This document shows positions 38,269 through 47,663 of a DNA stretch of 64,000 nt, piece after piece. The notes under the pieces are model-generated. The model was not told the origin of the DNA and ran no database searches. It saw only the letters and a list, made by a program, of their open reading frames with translations. Within the stretch, counting starts at the first letter, position 1. Each line of letters starts with the position of its first letter. The translations under genes and the position numbers were made by a program. This DNA is from Bacteroidota bacterium. Lineage in GTDB: Bacteria > Bacteroidota > Bacteroidia > Chitinophagales > Chitinophagaceae. The DNA lies in NCBI GenBank assembly GCA_016712665.1, contig JADJQP010000006.1:85670-149669 (forward strand), in the 5' to 3' direction.

Positions 38269-39588
38269 CTACACAAGTTCGTAATGTTCAATTTTCTTTT
38301 TCTGATCGCTATAAGAACTGTTTGCAGATTGATCATCACATTTTAAGGCTAATGCCTCAAATTCAATTTGTTTATCTTTCATACCTTTATAGAGATACGC
38401 TTCTGCAATTGTATAGTAAATCCATACTTTATCTTTAGTGGTATCAAAACCTTTCTCTTCGGTCAGGCCTATGCAAATTTTTAATACCTTATTCCGAATC
38501 GAATTTGCCTCATCGTTCGTGTCTTCCCATTCCGGATTGCTTTGCTCTTTCTGCAATTTTGCCAGTAGATATAACATAAAGCAGGCATTAATGCCATTAT
38601 AATAATCATGTTTCAATTCGTACCCCTTCAAATAGGACGTTAACCCACCCTGCAAATAAATTTCTTCGCTGGTCAATTCGAACAATCTCTTTTGAACGGC
38701 ACCGTTTAAACCAAGCAATTCTATGTCGTTACTATGTAGTGCCTTGACATCTTCCAACATCTGCTGCGCTTTAAGATACGCTTCTTTCTCAGTTGGGTTT
38801 TTGCTTTTGTACGTGCACAAAATCAATCGTGCCTGTATCCATTGCAGATTGTCGCGGAGGGTAATATTTTGTTCGGCAATCGTTTTTGCCTTGGAAAATA
38901 ATTGAAGAGCCAGCTCATAATTTTCTGATTTTTTTGCCAGTTCTGCGCGGTTCATCAATTCGGAAAAAGACTCAGGTTGCCTACCATCAATCAGATCGAT
39001 TTCGGTAGCGCTCAAAATATTCATCCCTTTAAAATCTATTAGACTGCCCGCGTCAGCTGCTGCTGTTATCGAGCGTTTCCACACATCACCCAAAAACGTA
39101 TACACAGGGCTGTCATTATCTAATGAATTATCCGCAATAGCCCTCGAAACCACTTCTTTAAATTCTTCTTTGAAACGCTTGGCCTCTCTACCCGGTATGC
39201 CATCCGGTGTATGTGTGTACTTATACACTACAAAATGATTTATATCAAAAGGCATTCTGCTCATTTGCTCCTTTTCACATATCATAAAGGTATGCTTCGG
39301 TTTTAAAGCATGACGCACGCCTAACTCCCACATAACATTCGCATTCAAGGTGGAGAGGTCGGCCACTACCAGGTCGGCATTCAATATTTCTTCAAGCATC
39401 AGCTTATCGATACTTCCAGATGTATTTTTATCAATAGCTCTGTAGCAATCGATCTTTAAATCGTCAAATACTGGCTTAATTAAGTCTTCAAAAGTTTCGT
39501 CAAGATTTAGCTCACGAAGTGAACCTGTAGCATAGCTTGGCTTTCTGCCATAGCCGATTATTACGAAGCAGGATTTTGGGTAACTCAT
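38269..39588 (-). CDS. TIR-like/deoxyribosyltransferase-fold domain with TRAFs-binding (DUF4071) TPR
   Basis: 439 aa. N-terminal ~150 residues form a nucleotide-cleaving Rossmann-like domain (CFVIIGYG, LIKPVFDDLKIDCYRA, ILNADLVVADLSTLNANVMWELGVRHAL). It resembles the TIR/nucleoside-deoxyribosyltransferase-like domain found with bacterial DUF4071 proteins, with Glu in WELGVRHAL as the likely key residue. The rest is a TPR-type helical module (ELLGLNGAVQKRLFEL to HDYYNGINACFMLYLLA) matching the MAP3K/ASK TRAFs-binding family. Its start overlaps the reconstructed end of the preceding patatin-TM gene (ATGA). It is the last gene of the island and a plausible NAD- or nucleotide-cleaving effector. 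Confidence 0.75.
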   Translation of the reverse strand: MSYPKSCFVIIGYGRKPSYATGSLRELNLDETFEDLIKPVFDDLKIDCYRAIDKNTSGSIDKLMLEEILNADLVVADLSTLNANVMWELGVRHALKPKHTFMICEKEQMSRMPFDINHFVVYKYTHTPDGIPGREAKRFKEEFKEVVSRAIADNSLDNDSPVYTFLGDVWKRSITAAADAGSLIDFKGMNILSATEIDLIDGRQPESFSELMNRAELAKKSENYELALQLFSKAKTIAEQNITLRDNLQWIQARLILCTYKSKNPTEKEAYLKAQQMLEDVKALHSNDIELLGLNGAVQKRLFELTSEEIYLQGGLTSYLKGYELKHDYYNGINACFMLYLLAKLQKEQSNPEWEDTNDEANSIRNKVLKICIGLTEEKGFDTTKDKVWIYYTIAEAYLYKGMKDKQIEFEALALKCDDQSANSSYSDQKKKIEHYELV

Positions 39589-42406
39589 TTGTCTAATTTT
39601 CCTAGTTTTAAAAAAAGTTTATCGGTAGTTTTTAAATGCAGATTAAAAATTAAAAATAACAAAAGTGCCACTACCGGTTTGTATATTAATTTGGCGATTC
39701 CCCATTTTCTATATTTATTATTGGTGATCCTATTCCATAAAAATGTGTCAAATAAGATAAATACCACAAATACTTTAACCCAAACAAAACTTTGGCAAAA
39801 CGAGGTATCTTGAACTCCCATGGTGACCCTATTATATTTAGAATAGTATTAACTAATTTTTGAAAACAAATATTTGCTGACCATACGTAATAAGCCATTA
39901 AGCTTAAAAGTATTGTGCCTATTGCAATGCCCATCCATTTCACATTCATAAATCCTTTTGATTTCAGTTTTGAAAGAAAGAACCACTTAAAAGGCAGTTT
40001 AGATCCAATTTGCAATTCGGAAAGTAAACGAGGTGTATGGTCCTTTAAAGGTGCCTCTATATCCTTGAATTTCCATGGCAAGGTATCATTCACCGATTTA
40101 TCTGTGGTTTTTAGCGCCCCTATCATTTGTTTATAACCACAATACATAAGCGCGTAGGCTTCCACATCAGTAAACGAGTCCAGATCGGTTCTTATTTCTG
40201 CAAGCGATTTCTGGATTTTCGTGTCAATTCCATAAGTAGTGTAGATTTCATTACTATCCTCCGCAAACATACGTCCACTTGATTCTGTATTACCGGTCCA
40301 AACGATATCTTTCTCATTTATATCCTTTCTAAGATGAACCAAATAAAACGCATCAAAAAATCCATCATCGGCTTTATTCAAGGCATTGCTTAATTGAATT
40401 TCGCGTATTCGTTCTGAGGCAACACTTGTAGATCTATACGACTCGCCCATCAAATTTCGAACTAAAAATTCATTGCTTTGAATTTGGCCACTGGCATCAC
40501 TAATATACAGGATTTTACACTCATTTTCAACAATGGCTGAAAGTCCTTGATTATCGCACACTCCTCCATCAACTAAACTTACTTTCTTATCCTGATACAA
40601 ATTTTCTAATTCTATTGCCGGAAACATGGCCGGTACGCAAGAAGAAGCCCCAACAGCTTTACTAAGCGGAAATTCTTTATACACTTTTGTGGACGATTCG
40701 GAATAGTACATTCTTCTGTATCGAGCTTTGGCATCAATGGTGTTATTAATAGAAAAAGGCGATTCACCCATCCATGTGGATGTAAATTGGAAGTTATGTC
40801 CAGAGTTTAGATTTGTAGTATTCAGAATCAATTGCGGAACTTTATTCACCCGCTCAAAATTATCCACACGTGGATTAAATGGAACCCCTTTCGGCATTAT
40901 CGTAGTACTATGAATGGATATAGGTTTGTGATTAGTCAAGCTTAGAATATCTGTTGAATATTTATTATAAAAGTATTCATCATACAACTCCGCTACGCGC
41001 AATGACCTGCTATAGCTCGAAGAAAACATAATTTTCAAGTTGACCCATAAGTTTGAAAAAATATTCATCCGTACATTCCTTCCCACATCTTGATGAAAAT
41101 TGATAAGGATGTTCTCAAGGATTTCGATATAATGATTCTTCGAAATTATCGAATCATCCTCCTTTTCAAATAGTTTTTTTAGTTCAAGAAAATAGTATGC
41201 CCCTATTATAGACCCTCCTGATACACAAGAAATGACCTCCATATTTTTCAATTTATCATTTTCTGCCAATGCCGCTAAAACACCTATATGAAAATACGCT
41301 GCTCTAAAGCCACCACCAGACAAAGCGATACCAACCTTTCCTTCAAAACTAGGCAGTGCGGCACCGCTGGATTTCTTCAATATCAGGCCTAAGCAATCCT
41401 CGAAATCCGTTGCTGAAAATTGTGGCGCATACGAAATCCCTGTTTCTGCATTTAGAAAGGGTTCCAACTTTTGTTTCACTTTATACAGTTCCTTAAGCTG
41501 TTCTATAAATGTGGTTTTTTGCCAATTGGGAACCTTCAATTTGTTGTACAAGTCAATGAACAACTTTGCCTTAGCATAATTATCTAAACCTAAATAGGCC
41601 TCGATAAGGGTAGCGTACACAAATGAAATATCATGTACTTCGTCTGCCATATTATGCAGGTCAGGATATTGCTTTTCAAATTGAACTTTTTCATTTGAAT
41701 TCTGACTCAGAATACTTTGATGAATATCTGTTTGGCTAGGATTCGCCAACGTATCAACGAGCAAGGTTCGGTAGGTACTGGAATCAGTAAGATAGCGCGC
41801 AATGGAACTGGATTGATTTTGAAAACCATTATTATCTTTCAATCGATTGTAAGCTAGCAAATCAAGGACAAAACATAGATTAATGGTGCAATAGCCGAAA
41901 TCGTTGGCATCATGGTATTGCTGAATAGAGTGATTCGACTTTAGCAAGGTAAGCCATAAATTATGTCCCGCGTCGTAAAATAATTTGGCTATATATAAAT
42001 TGGACAAATCGCTGGTATAATACCATTTTCTTTTGAAGATGGAACCGGCAATGCCAAGTGTTTCGCATTGCGTTGACGCCTTCAGATTAATTTTTTCTAA
42101 CCACTTCAAAGCGTACTTAAATTTAAAATTAGAAGACAATGCAGTATCCTTATAGATGTACAAGGAGAATTTCTGTATTGCCTTTTCATCTAAAACTTGC
42201 GGAGGAATTTGATCAAAATAATACTTATAGTAGATTTCTCGCGAATAGAAGTAAAGATTATTATTAGACAGGCGTTTGGTAAACAACTGAATAATCGGCT
42301 TCCATTCCGTTTGATTCATACCAGAAGGAATCTTTTCCATAAGAAACGTTTTGGCATAGGCTATCAACTGTAGTTTATCAGCCTTTAAAATGTCTTCTAT
42401 ATTCAT
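39585..42406 (-). CDS. TPR-patatin phospholipase with C-terminal membrane helices, frameshifted near end
   Basis: About 940 aa. Residues ~100-320 are helical and include a TRAFs-binding-like segment (ETLGIAGSIFKRKWYY to YCTINLCFVLDLLA) like that of the next gene. From ~355 a patatin domain shows SGGGFRAAYFHIG (oxyanion), CVSGGSIIGAYYF (nucleophile Ser) and VDGGVCDNQG (Asp of the dyad). TM helices follow (GIAIGTILLSLMAYYVW). Read literally the frame stops at 39686. One extra A on the coding strand (T3 at 39837-39839) switches to a frame with further hydrophobic helices (VFVVFILFDTFLW, VVALLLFLIFNL). That frame stops at 39585 in an ATGA overlap with the next gene, the normal operon geometry. 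Probably a membrane-attacking effector. Confidence 0.8.
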
Positions 42407-42412
42407 AGGTAG

Positions 42413-43324
42413 TTAAATTTGTTTTCGTAAGCCAGCGAGTTTTTTCATCATATCGAACCAAAATGGAGCACCCATAGTAAGGCAACAAACTGAAATCAGT
42501 ATTCCGAAAATACGTAACAATGTTGCCCATATTTCAAATTTACCTGTTGTAGAATAGGCAAGTATTTTACCAGGATCTCCTATCGGTATCTCTAACGCTT
42601 TTACACTATCCATTACAGCATTACGTTGCGCTATCAGCAATTTATACTTTGCTGAATCAGCAAGGGTATTATCGATTTTTGTAAACTGGTCTTGCTCTAT
42701 TCTATCTGCAAATTTCACCATCATTTCACGTTGTTCTTTGTGATGATAATAATAATTGGCCAAATTAATAGAATTGATATTTAGCCAAATACAAACAACG
42801 AGGCTAATACAAAATACCACTACTCTGGAACGAAGACGGTACACTTCAGATACAATATTCATTTGTAAGTTATACCATTCTTCTATTTTTTGTTTGAAGT
42901 GGTGCAAATCCTGTTGGGTACCATCTAATTGATTCAACAGTAAAGTGAGTTTGTTTTTTAAAGGTTCGTTTGAAATTGATGCAATAGCATTCTGTAAGTC
43001 CATTTGATTGGTTACATGAATGCTTCCAATTGTTTCTAAAAGAGAGGAACTGAAATGCTCTGCGGGTATATTTGCTGGTAAATATCCCTGTGGCTTAATC
43101 CATGAAAAAATCCTAAGTTTGTTAATGTGATGATTGTCATAAATTTTGGTAACCAAATCAGAATTTTGATTGTCAACTAAAAGTTGACGAATCGATTCGC
43201 GGAGTAGTTTTCCACGGCTACTGATTATCAAGGCTATTATTTCATTGATGAAAGAAACAACAGTAGAAAGTAAAAAGTAAATGACGATTAGTGAAATAGC
43301 GACTTCGAGAATTACTGGTATCAT
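42413..43324 (-). CDS. Membrane protein of the conflict island, unknown
   Basis: 303 aa with four hydrophobic segments: N-terminal (VILEVAISLIVIYFLLSTVV, continuing FINEIIALII), central (VVVFCISLVVCIWLNI) and C-terminal (ATLLRIFGILISVCCLTMGA). A helical, charged domain (residues ~90-165) and a short soluble loop separate them. It ends GAPFWFDMMKKLAGLRKQI; the GAPFWFD motif recurs in uncharacterised bacterial membrane proteins. It lies 6 bp upstream of the patatin-TM gene, so the two products may form one membrane complex. Function unknown. Confidence 0.7.
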   Translation of the reverse strand: MIPVILEVAISLIVIYFLLSTVVSFINEIIALIISSRGKLLRESIRQLLVDNQNSDLVTKIYDNHHINKLRIFSWIKPQGYLPANIPAEHFSSSLLETIGSIHVTNQMDLQNAIASISNEPLKNKLTLLLNQLDGTQQDLHHFKQKIEEWYNLQMNIVSEVYRLRSRVVVFCISLVVCIWLNINSINLANYYYHHKEQREMMVKFADRIEQDQFTKIDNTLADSAKYKLLIAQRNAVMDSVKALEIPIGDPGKILAYSTTGKFEIWATLLRIFGILISVCCLTMGAPFWFDMMKKLAGLRKQI

Positions 43325-43503
43325 GATGATTCGATTTTGATTTTAAAAATTACAGTTAAATCATTTAATTAAAAAAATAGAAAAGGTCAAACGCTACATT
43401 CTCTATTCCTATCTATACCGACTTACTAACCAGTCTTTCATTCCAGAGCCTATATCCGCAGAGATTTAAAAACCTCCCTCTTGAAGATCCCTTGCAACGT
43501 TGG

Positions 43504-44418
43504 TTACACCACCACACATTCTGTTGAAGAAATATTGAATGTAGCGTGTAAAACCAAATCCGCCTCTTTATCTCTTCGCTTAAGCAATCCAGGCAACCCT
43601 TGACCAATCCAAAGACGTTTCATATTTCGAATTTCGGTTGCGATTCTTGAAAGATTCCCTGAAGCCACATGCGACACAATATTTCTCATTTCTGCTTTTC
43701 TATCTCCTGCTAATCCAGCGCCTCTATTGTATACCAAAGACAGCAGTGCGCCTTGTGCATCTGGTGGAAGTTTGTCGACACCGGGATAAATACGTTTTAC
43801 ATCTTTGGCATATTTGGGCATTGAGGATAGATAAAAGACTTGCTTTGCTGCTTGCAGTGGAACTACAATCCGCTTTAGTGATTGGGTCAACGCATCCCGC
43901 GCTACCATTCCTTTTTTTCCCAATGTGATGACTAGCCGTTTGTAATCACTCGCAGAAAGAATAGATTTCCAATCACTTTCAAACTGTTTTGTGCTAACAT
44001 ATCCAAGATCATAACCAATACCAATTGTAACTCCACTATCTCCTCCCGGCCATGTTGGAAATTGATATCTTTTGGTATAGTTTGCTTCAGAAGATATTTC
44101 CTCGCTCACAATAAATTCTAAAGAGGCACGTGAAGCCACTAAACTAGAACCTGATGGTATTGAAGGCAATTGCTTATTTAGCAAATCTTCAATTCGAGTA
44201 AGTGTGTTTCCACCGTAAATGCCATCAATCGCTCTTCCAACAAATCCCAAGTTCTTTTGAATATGCCGTTTATGGGCATCTAGCGTGTTAGCGATAGGGG
44301 CTTTATAGCCTGACACAGCTTGAAACCGTAGGCATGTGGTCAAATCGAAAACACCGGTTTGTGGCACTTTCAATGTTTTTTGAATGTTCCGAATTCTAAT
44401 TTCTATTTGAGTTGGCAT
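43504..44418 (-). CDS. Pesticin/lysozyme-like peptidoglycan hydrolase
   Basis: 304 aa without a signal peptide. The N-terminal ~85 residues look like two short peptidoglycan-binding-type repeats (RNIQKTLKVPQTGVFDLTT and GRAIDGIYGGNTLTRIE). From ~100 on a lysozyme-like domain of the pesticin C-terminal type follows: IVSEEISSEANY with the probable catalytic Glu at 106/107, then SGVTIGIGYDLGYVS, and QGALLSLVYNRGAGL. Such domains cut the glycan strand. Absence of a signal means it acts only after lysis or by a special export route. It is co-directional with the CHAP amidase gene 35 bp upstream. Confidence 0.8.
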   Translation of the reverse strand: MPTQIEIRIRNIQKTLKVPQTGVFDLTTCLRFQAVSGYKAPIANTLDAHKRHIQKNLGFVGRAIDGIYGGNTLTRIEDLLNKQLPSIPSGSSLVASRASLEFIVSEEISSEANYTKRYQFPTWPGGDSGVTIGIGYDLGYVSTKQFESDWKSILSASDYKRLVITLGKKGMVARDALTQSLKRIVVPLQAAKQVFYLSSMPKYAKDVKRIYPGVDKLPPDAQGALLSLVYNRGAGLAGDRKAEMRNIVSHVASGNLSRIATEIRNMKRLWIGQGLPGLLKRRDKEADLVLHATFNISSTECVVV

Positions 44419-44453
44419 GATTTGTGGTCAAATTATATACTTACTATTAGTAG

Positions 44454-45206
44454 TTAATACTCTAAGAAGCCTAAATTAATGTCTTTAATTTTTCGTTTTT
44501 TTAATTCAAAGACACCTACACCTTCTCTTGACCCGCCATTGTTTGAATTTCCTTCAATGGTAGTTAAGAATCCGCCTTCAATACTTTTTACAATTCCTGT
44601 ATGACCTGTAGTAGCAGAAAATTTCATACAAAATATTTGTCCAGGCTTTACCAGTGCTGGATTATTAATCGCATCCCGTCCTTTAATTTTTTTACAAACG
44701 GCTTCGTTCCAACTCTTTAATACCCCACCTGTCTTAACGAGCGGGTTATGGACATTTCTCTCTTCTGCAGCCTGCTCATAACACCAATAAAGAAATGCTG
44801 CACACCATGCAAATCCCTCGTTTAAACCGACACTTTTTAAATACGCCTTCACTTGCGGCCCTCTATTGGCACCACCTTGTTCACGAACGCCTATCTGACT
44901 AATAGCGATCTCAAGAGCCCTATTATTCAATGTTTTTTTGGGCGGTGTACTCAAGGTCGGTACGGTGGATTGCCCAAATAGTATAGCCCAAGTTATAGGT
45001 CCTATTTTCCCATCTATAGCCAAAGGGTCGCCATGTTGGTCTGCATTACGAGCCTGAAATAGTTTAATGGCATTTGCGGTATTTTTGCCATAATCGCCAT
45101 CAACGTCAATTGGACCGCAACCAACTATGTTCAATTGTTTTTGAACAGCCTTTACAATCGTTTTATTTGTTTCTTTTTGCTTAATTACTCTGCCAGGATA
45201 TTTCAT
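44454..45206 (-). CDS. Peptidoglycan-binding and CHAP-type amidase/endopeptidase
   Basis: 250 aa without signal peptide. Residues ~10-80 are a PG_binding_1 domain (AVQKQLNIVG, DVDGDYGKNTANAIKLFQ, DGKIGPITWAILFG). Residues ~95-250 are a CHAP/NlpC-type cysteine hydrolase with Cys135 (GFAWCAAFLYW), His202 (TGHTGIVKS) and IEGNSN as third site. It would cleave the peptide part of peptidoglycan. Together with the glycan-cleaving neighbour it makes a complementary wall-degrading pair inside a defence-like operon. Confidence 0.83.
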   Translation of the reverse strand: MKYPGRVIKQKETNKTIVKAVQKQLNIVGCGPIDVDGDYGKNTANAIKLFQARNADQHGDPLAIDGKIGPITWAILFGQSTVPTLSTPPKKTLNNRALEIAISQIGVREQGGANRGPQVKAYLKSVGLNEGFAWCAAFLYWCYEQAAEERNVHNPLVKTGGVLKSWNEAVCKKIKGRDAINNPALVKPGQIFCMKFSATTGHTGIVKSIEGGFLTTIEGNSNNGGSREGVGVFELKKRKIKDINLGFLEY

Positions 45207-45232
45207 TTTGATTTTATTTAAAGGTTACCAAA

Positions 45233-45883
45233 TTAATGTTTCAAATTTCTTCCATGTATAAATTGCGCAGCAAAAGGACATTTAGAATTATTAATTTCAA
45301 TAAAAACCTTATTGTAGCTACCAAACGATACACCAACATCTAAACCAAATGTTTGGGCTATTTTTAGATTATATTCATCTTTATTCATTACTTCCTTCTC
45401 TACTTCGATCTGTACTTTTTCTGCATAATAATAGGCTATTGTAACTAGGCTATGCTTTACCCTATTCCTATACTTTTGTATATCATCTTTTCGAAGTTTT
45501 GTTACATGGTCATACATTTCTTCCAATAATCCACCGTGTGTATTCTTGGTGGTGACGCTTTTAAAAATCATCCGTTCCACTTTTGAAATTTGTAAAGATT
45601 CCTCTATGGATACATTCAAAGATGGAATATTAATATTCGCCTCTTGATTAAAATCGCTTGTTATATCTAGATCCGGTAAATTGGCATCAACATTCTCAAT
45701 AACACGCAACTTCTCCGCTAAAACAGGATTGTCGCATACGTAGGCAATATTGGTATTTTCAGGCTTGAGCCTTCCACTAATACCTACACGATCCCAAAGG
45801 TCACCGATTGAATAATTGTTAGCTGAAATGGGCAATAAATAGGCTCCATAGTTTTTACGAAATGTTTTGAGAGTGGAGGTCAT
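45233..45883 (-). CDS. Unknown protein of the conflict island
   Basis: 216 aa, no signal peptide or clear TM segment. The first half is mixed beta (YGAYLLPISANNYSIGDLWDR, FNQEANINIPSLNVSIEES). The middle is helical and charged (EEMYDHVTKLRKDDIQKYRNR). The end is beta again (VSFGSYNKVFIEINN). I recognise no family. It sits between the CHAP amidase and a membrane protein and is co-directional with both. A gasdermin-like pore was considered because of the N-terminal layout, but nothing decisive supports it. Confidence 0.6.
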   Translation of the reverse strand: MTSTLKTFRKNYGAYLLPISANNYSIGDLWDRVGISGRLKPENTNIAYVCDNPVLAEKLRVIENVDANLPDLDITSDFNQEANINIPSLNVSIEESLQISKVERMIFKSVTTKNTHGGLLEEMYDHVTKLRKDDIQKYRNRVKHSLVTIAYYYAEKVQIEVEKEVMNKDEYNLKIAQTFGLDVGVSFGSYNKVFIEINNSKCPFAAQFIHGRNLKH

Positions 45884-45990
45884 GGTTGTAGATTTTGGTT
45901 TAGTATAGTGAAGATAATAAAAATTTTAAAAAGAAAGTTGATTTTCACAAAAAGTAGATTTAATGCCATTATTCTTAAGGTTTGGGTTGG

Positions 45991-47622
45991 TTATTTAAAC
46001 AACAATCTTTCTGAAGCATATGAATCTCCTGTTGAAGAAACTAAAATTACATATAAAACAATGCTTTTAACAGATTCAAGCACATCGCTATTAACCTTTA
46101 TCTCTATACTGCTTGTACCTGCAGCAAAACTCTTCGATGCGAGTATACGACTACTACAAACTGAGTCTGAAACAATCCGTACATTACCACTTGCCACAAA
46201 TGACCCAGCATTATATTTAGAAATATTAACCGTATAAACTTTGTCATCTTCTGCTTTGGAAATATCAAATTTAACTTGCCCTCTTATAAGTACCTTTCCA
46301 CTTCCCTTACACAAAACGGTTCGACTTTCCCCCTTTGGAATGTAATCTGAATAAATTTTTTGCTGATTTTTACTAATCTTACCAATTTCATCATAAATCC
46401 AAATCTCTGCACTAGCCTTACTATTTCTTCTTGGCACCTTTGCAACTGCAAAATTTCTGTTTGGTGAAAATGTAGAATCTAGATAATATTTCAAATATCG
46501 AATTGAGTCCTTGAACGAATCATCGTAATATCGAATTTCATCCTTACTAAAATTCGTTCTTTTCTCTATACCGTAATTGATAAATTTATCCCCTCTATTT
46601 AAAAGAATAGCCAAAGATCTCAATGCAGGAACTAAAGAATCATTATTATATTGTATCTCGATTCTTGACCTAGACTCATCTTTCAACCACACTTTAACCA
46701 AATTACTATCCTTCTCAGGTAAGGGTAACTGCAATTTTTTCAACTCAAATGTTGGAAATATTTGCTTTAGCTTTTGTGCGGTGTAATATCCTTTTTGGCT
46801 ATAGTATCTTATTTCATTCTTTGCAATATCATTGCCCACATTAGATATAGACACATTATTGATTCCCTCATTTCGTAAGGTATTCTTAACATCCAATGCC
46901 TGTTTTTCTATTTTACTTAGGTGATAATGTATCACTATGGGAAGTAGAGTTACCTCTGGCACACTGTCTAATAATAAGTTGGACAATTGCTTCTTCAATT
47001 CAGGTTTGCCATTTATTTGATTGATATACCATTTAAAATAGCCCTGATTGCCCTCATCACTAACTTGAAGTTTAAATAGTGTATCATTGTTATCCTTTAA
47101 ATCCTGCAGAAGAAGAATAAATTCTGAAATATCATTTTGATTAGGATTCGTTCTCGACAGCCCACGAAAGCCCGATGCTAAACGGACTAGATTTGCACGA
47201 GTAGAGGTATCCTTATCAAATAAACCTACCTGATATATGCCAGCATCAATTGAATCATTTATGAAAGAATATGTAGCACGAATCTTACTATTCTCCGGTA
47301 TTTGATTTTGACAAGTGAAGATATTAATAAGCGAATTGTCATTCTCCAAAATTGTATTAGCGCTGTCGTAATATTGGGTAGCTGTATCAACAGAATTAAT
47401 ATTCTTCACATTCCCTAAATAATTACCTAAAAAGTAATCTCCTTTAGCATTATAAAATCGCATACTATCTTGTTTGGAGCTACAGCAATATTGCTTTCCA
47501 TTCAATACAAATTCATCTGAGCATTGTTTCGATTGAAAAAAGGGCTTTAGTATAAAATAGAATTGAAAACAAAGTAATATTAATATCCATGCTTGTATCC
47601 CTTGCCAATGCTTTTCAATCAA
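45991..47622 (-). CDS. Single-TM protein with repeated LytR_C-like units, unknown
   Basis: 543 aa: one N-terminal TM helix (AWILILLCFQFYFILKPFF), a Cys pair (KQYCCSSK), and a long extracytoplasmic region. Two units resemble each other: NEIRYYSQKGYYTAQKLKQIF to VWLKDE (residues ~275-325), and DEIRYYDDSFKDSIRYLKYYL (~365-385). Both follow a pattern of a soluble LytR C-terminal-like fold. The C-terminal ~120 residues are beta-rich. It lies 41 bp after the vWA-like gene. Role unknown; perhaps a periplasmic sensor arm. Confidence 0.6.
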   Translation of the reverse strand: MIEKHWQGIQAWILILLCFQFYFILKPFFQSKQCSDEFVLNGKQYCCSSKQDSMRFYNAKGDYFLGNYLGNVKNINSVDTATQYYDSANTILENDNSLINIFTCQNQIPENSKIRATYSFINDSIDAGIYQVGLFDKDTSTRANLVRLASGFRGLSRTNPNQNDISEFILLLQDLKDNNDTLFKLQVSDEGNQGYFKWYINQINGKPELKKQLSNLLLDSVPEVTLLPIVIHYHLSKIEKQALDVKNTLRNEGINNVSISNVGNDIAKNEIRYYSQKGYYTAQKLKQIFPTFELKKLQLPLPEKDSNLVKVWLKDESRSRIEIQYNNDSLVPALRSLAILLNRGDKFINYGIEKRTNFSKDEIRYYDDSFKDSIRYLKYYLDSTFSPNRNFAVAKVPRRNSKASAEIWIYDEIGKISKNQQKIYSDYIPKGESRTVLCKGSGKVLIRGQVKFDISKAEDDKVYTVNISKYNAGSFVASGNVRIVSDSVCSSRILASKSFAAGTSSIEIKVNSDVLESVKSIVLYVILVSSTGDSYASERLLFK

Positions 47623-47663
47623 TTGGGAAAATGATGTATTTTTAAATAGACGACTTAAATAGC

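Noticed and set aside
43504..45206. Prophage lysis cassette
   Set aside because: No holin, spanin, portal, tail or integrase gene is near, and the genes fit the direction and spacing of the island.
45233..45883. Bacterial gasdermin
   Set aside because: The length and N-terminal layout are loosely compatible, but there is no N-terminal palmitoylation-type Cys and no adjacent caspase- or trypsin-like protease.
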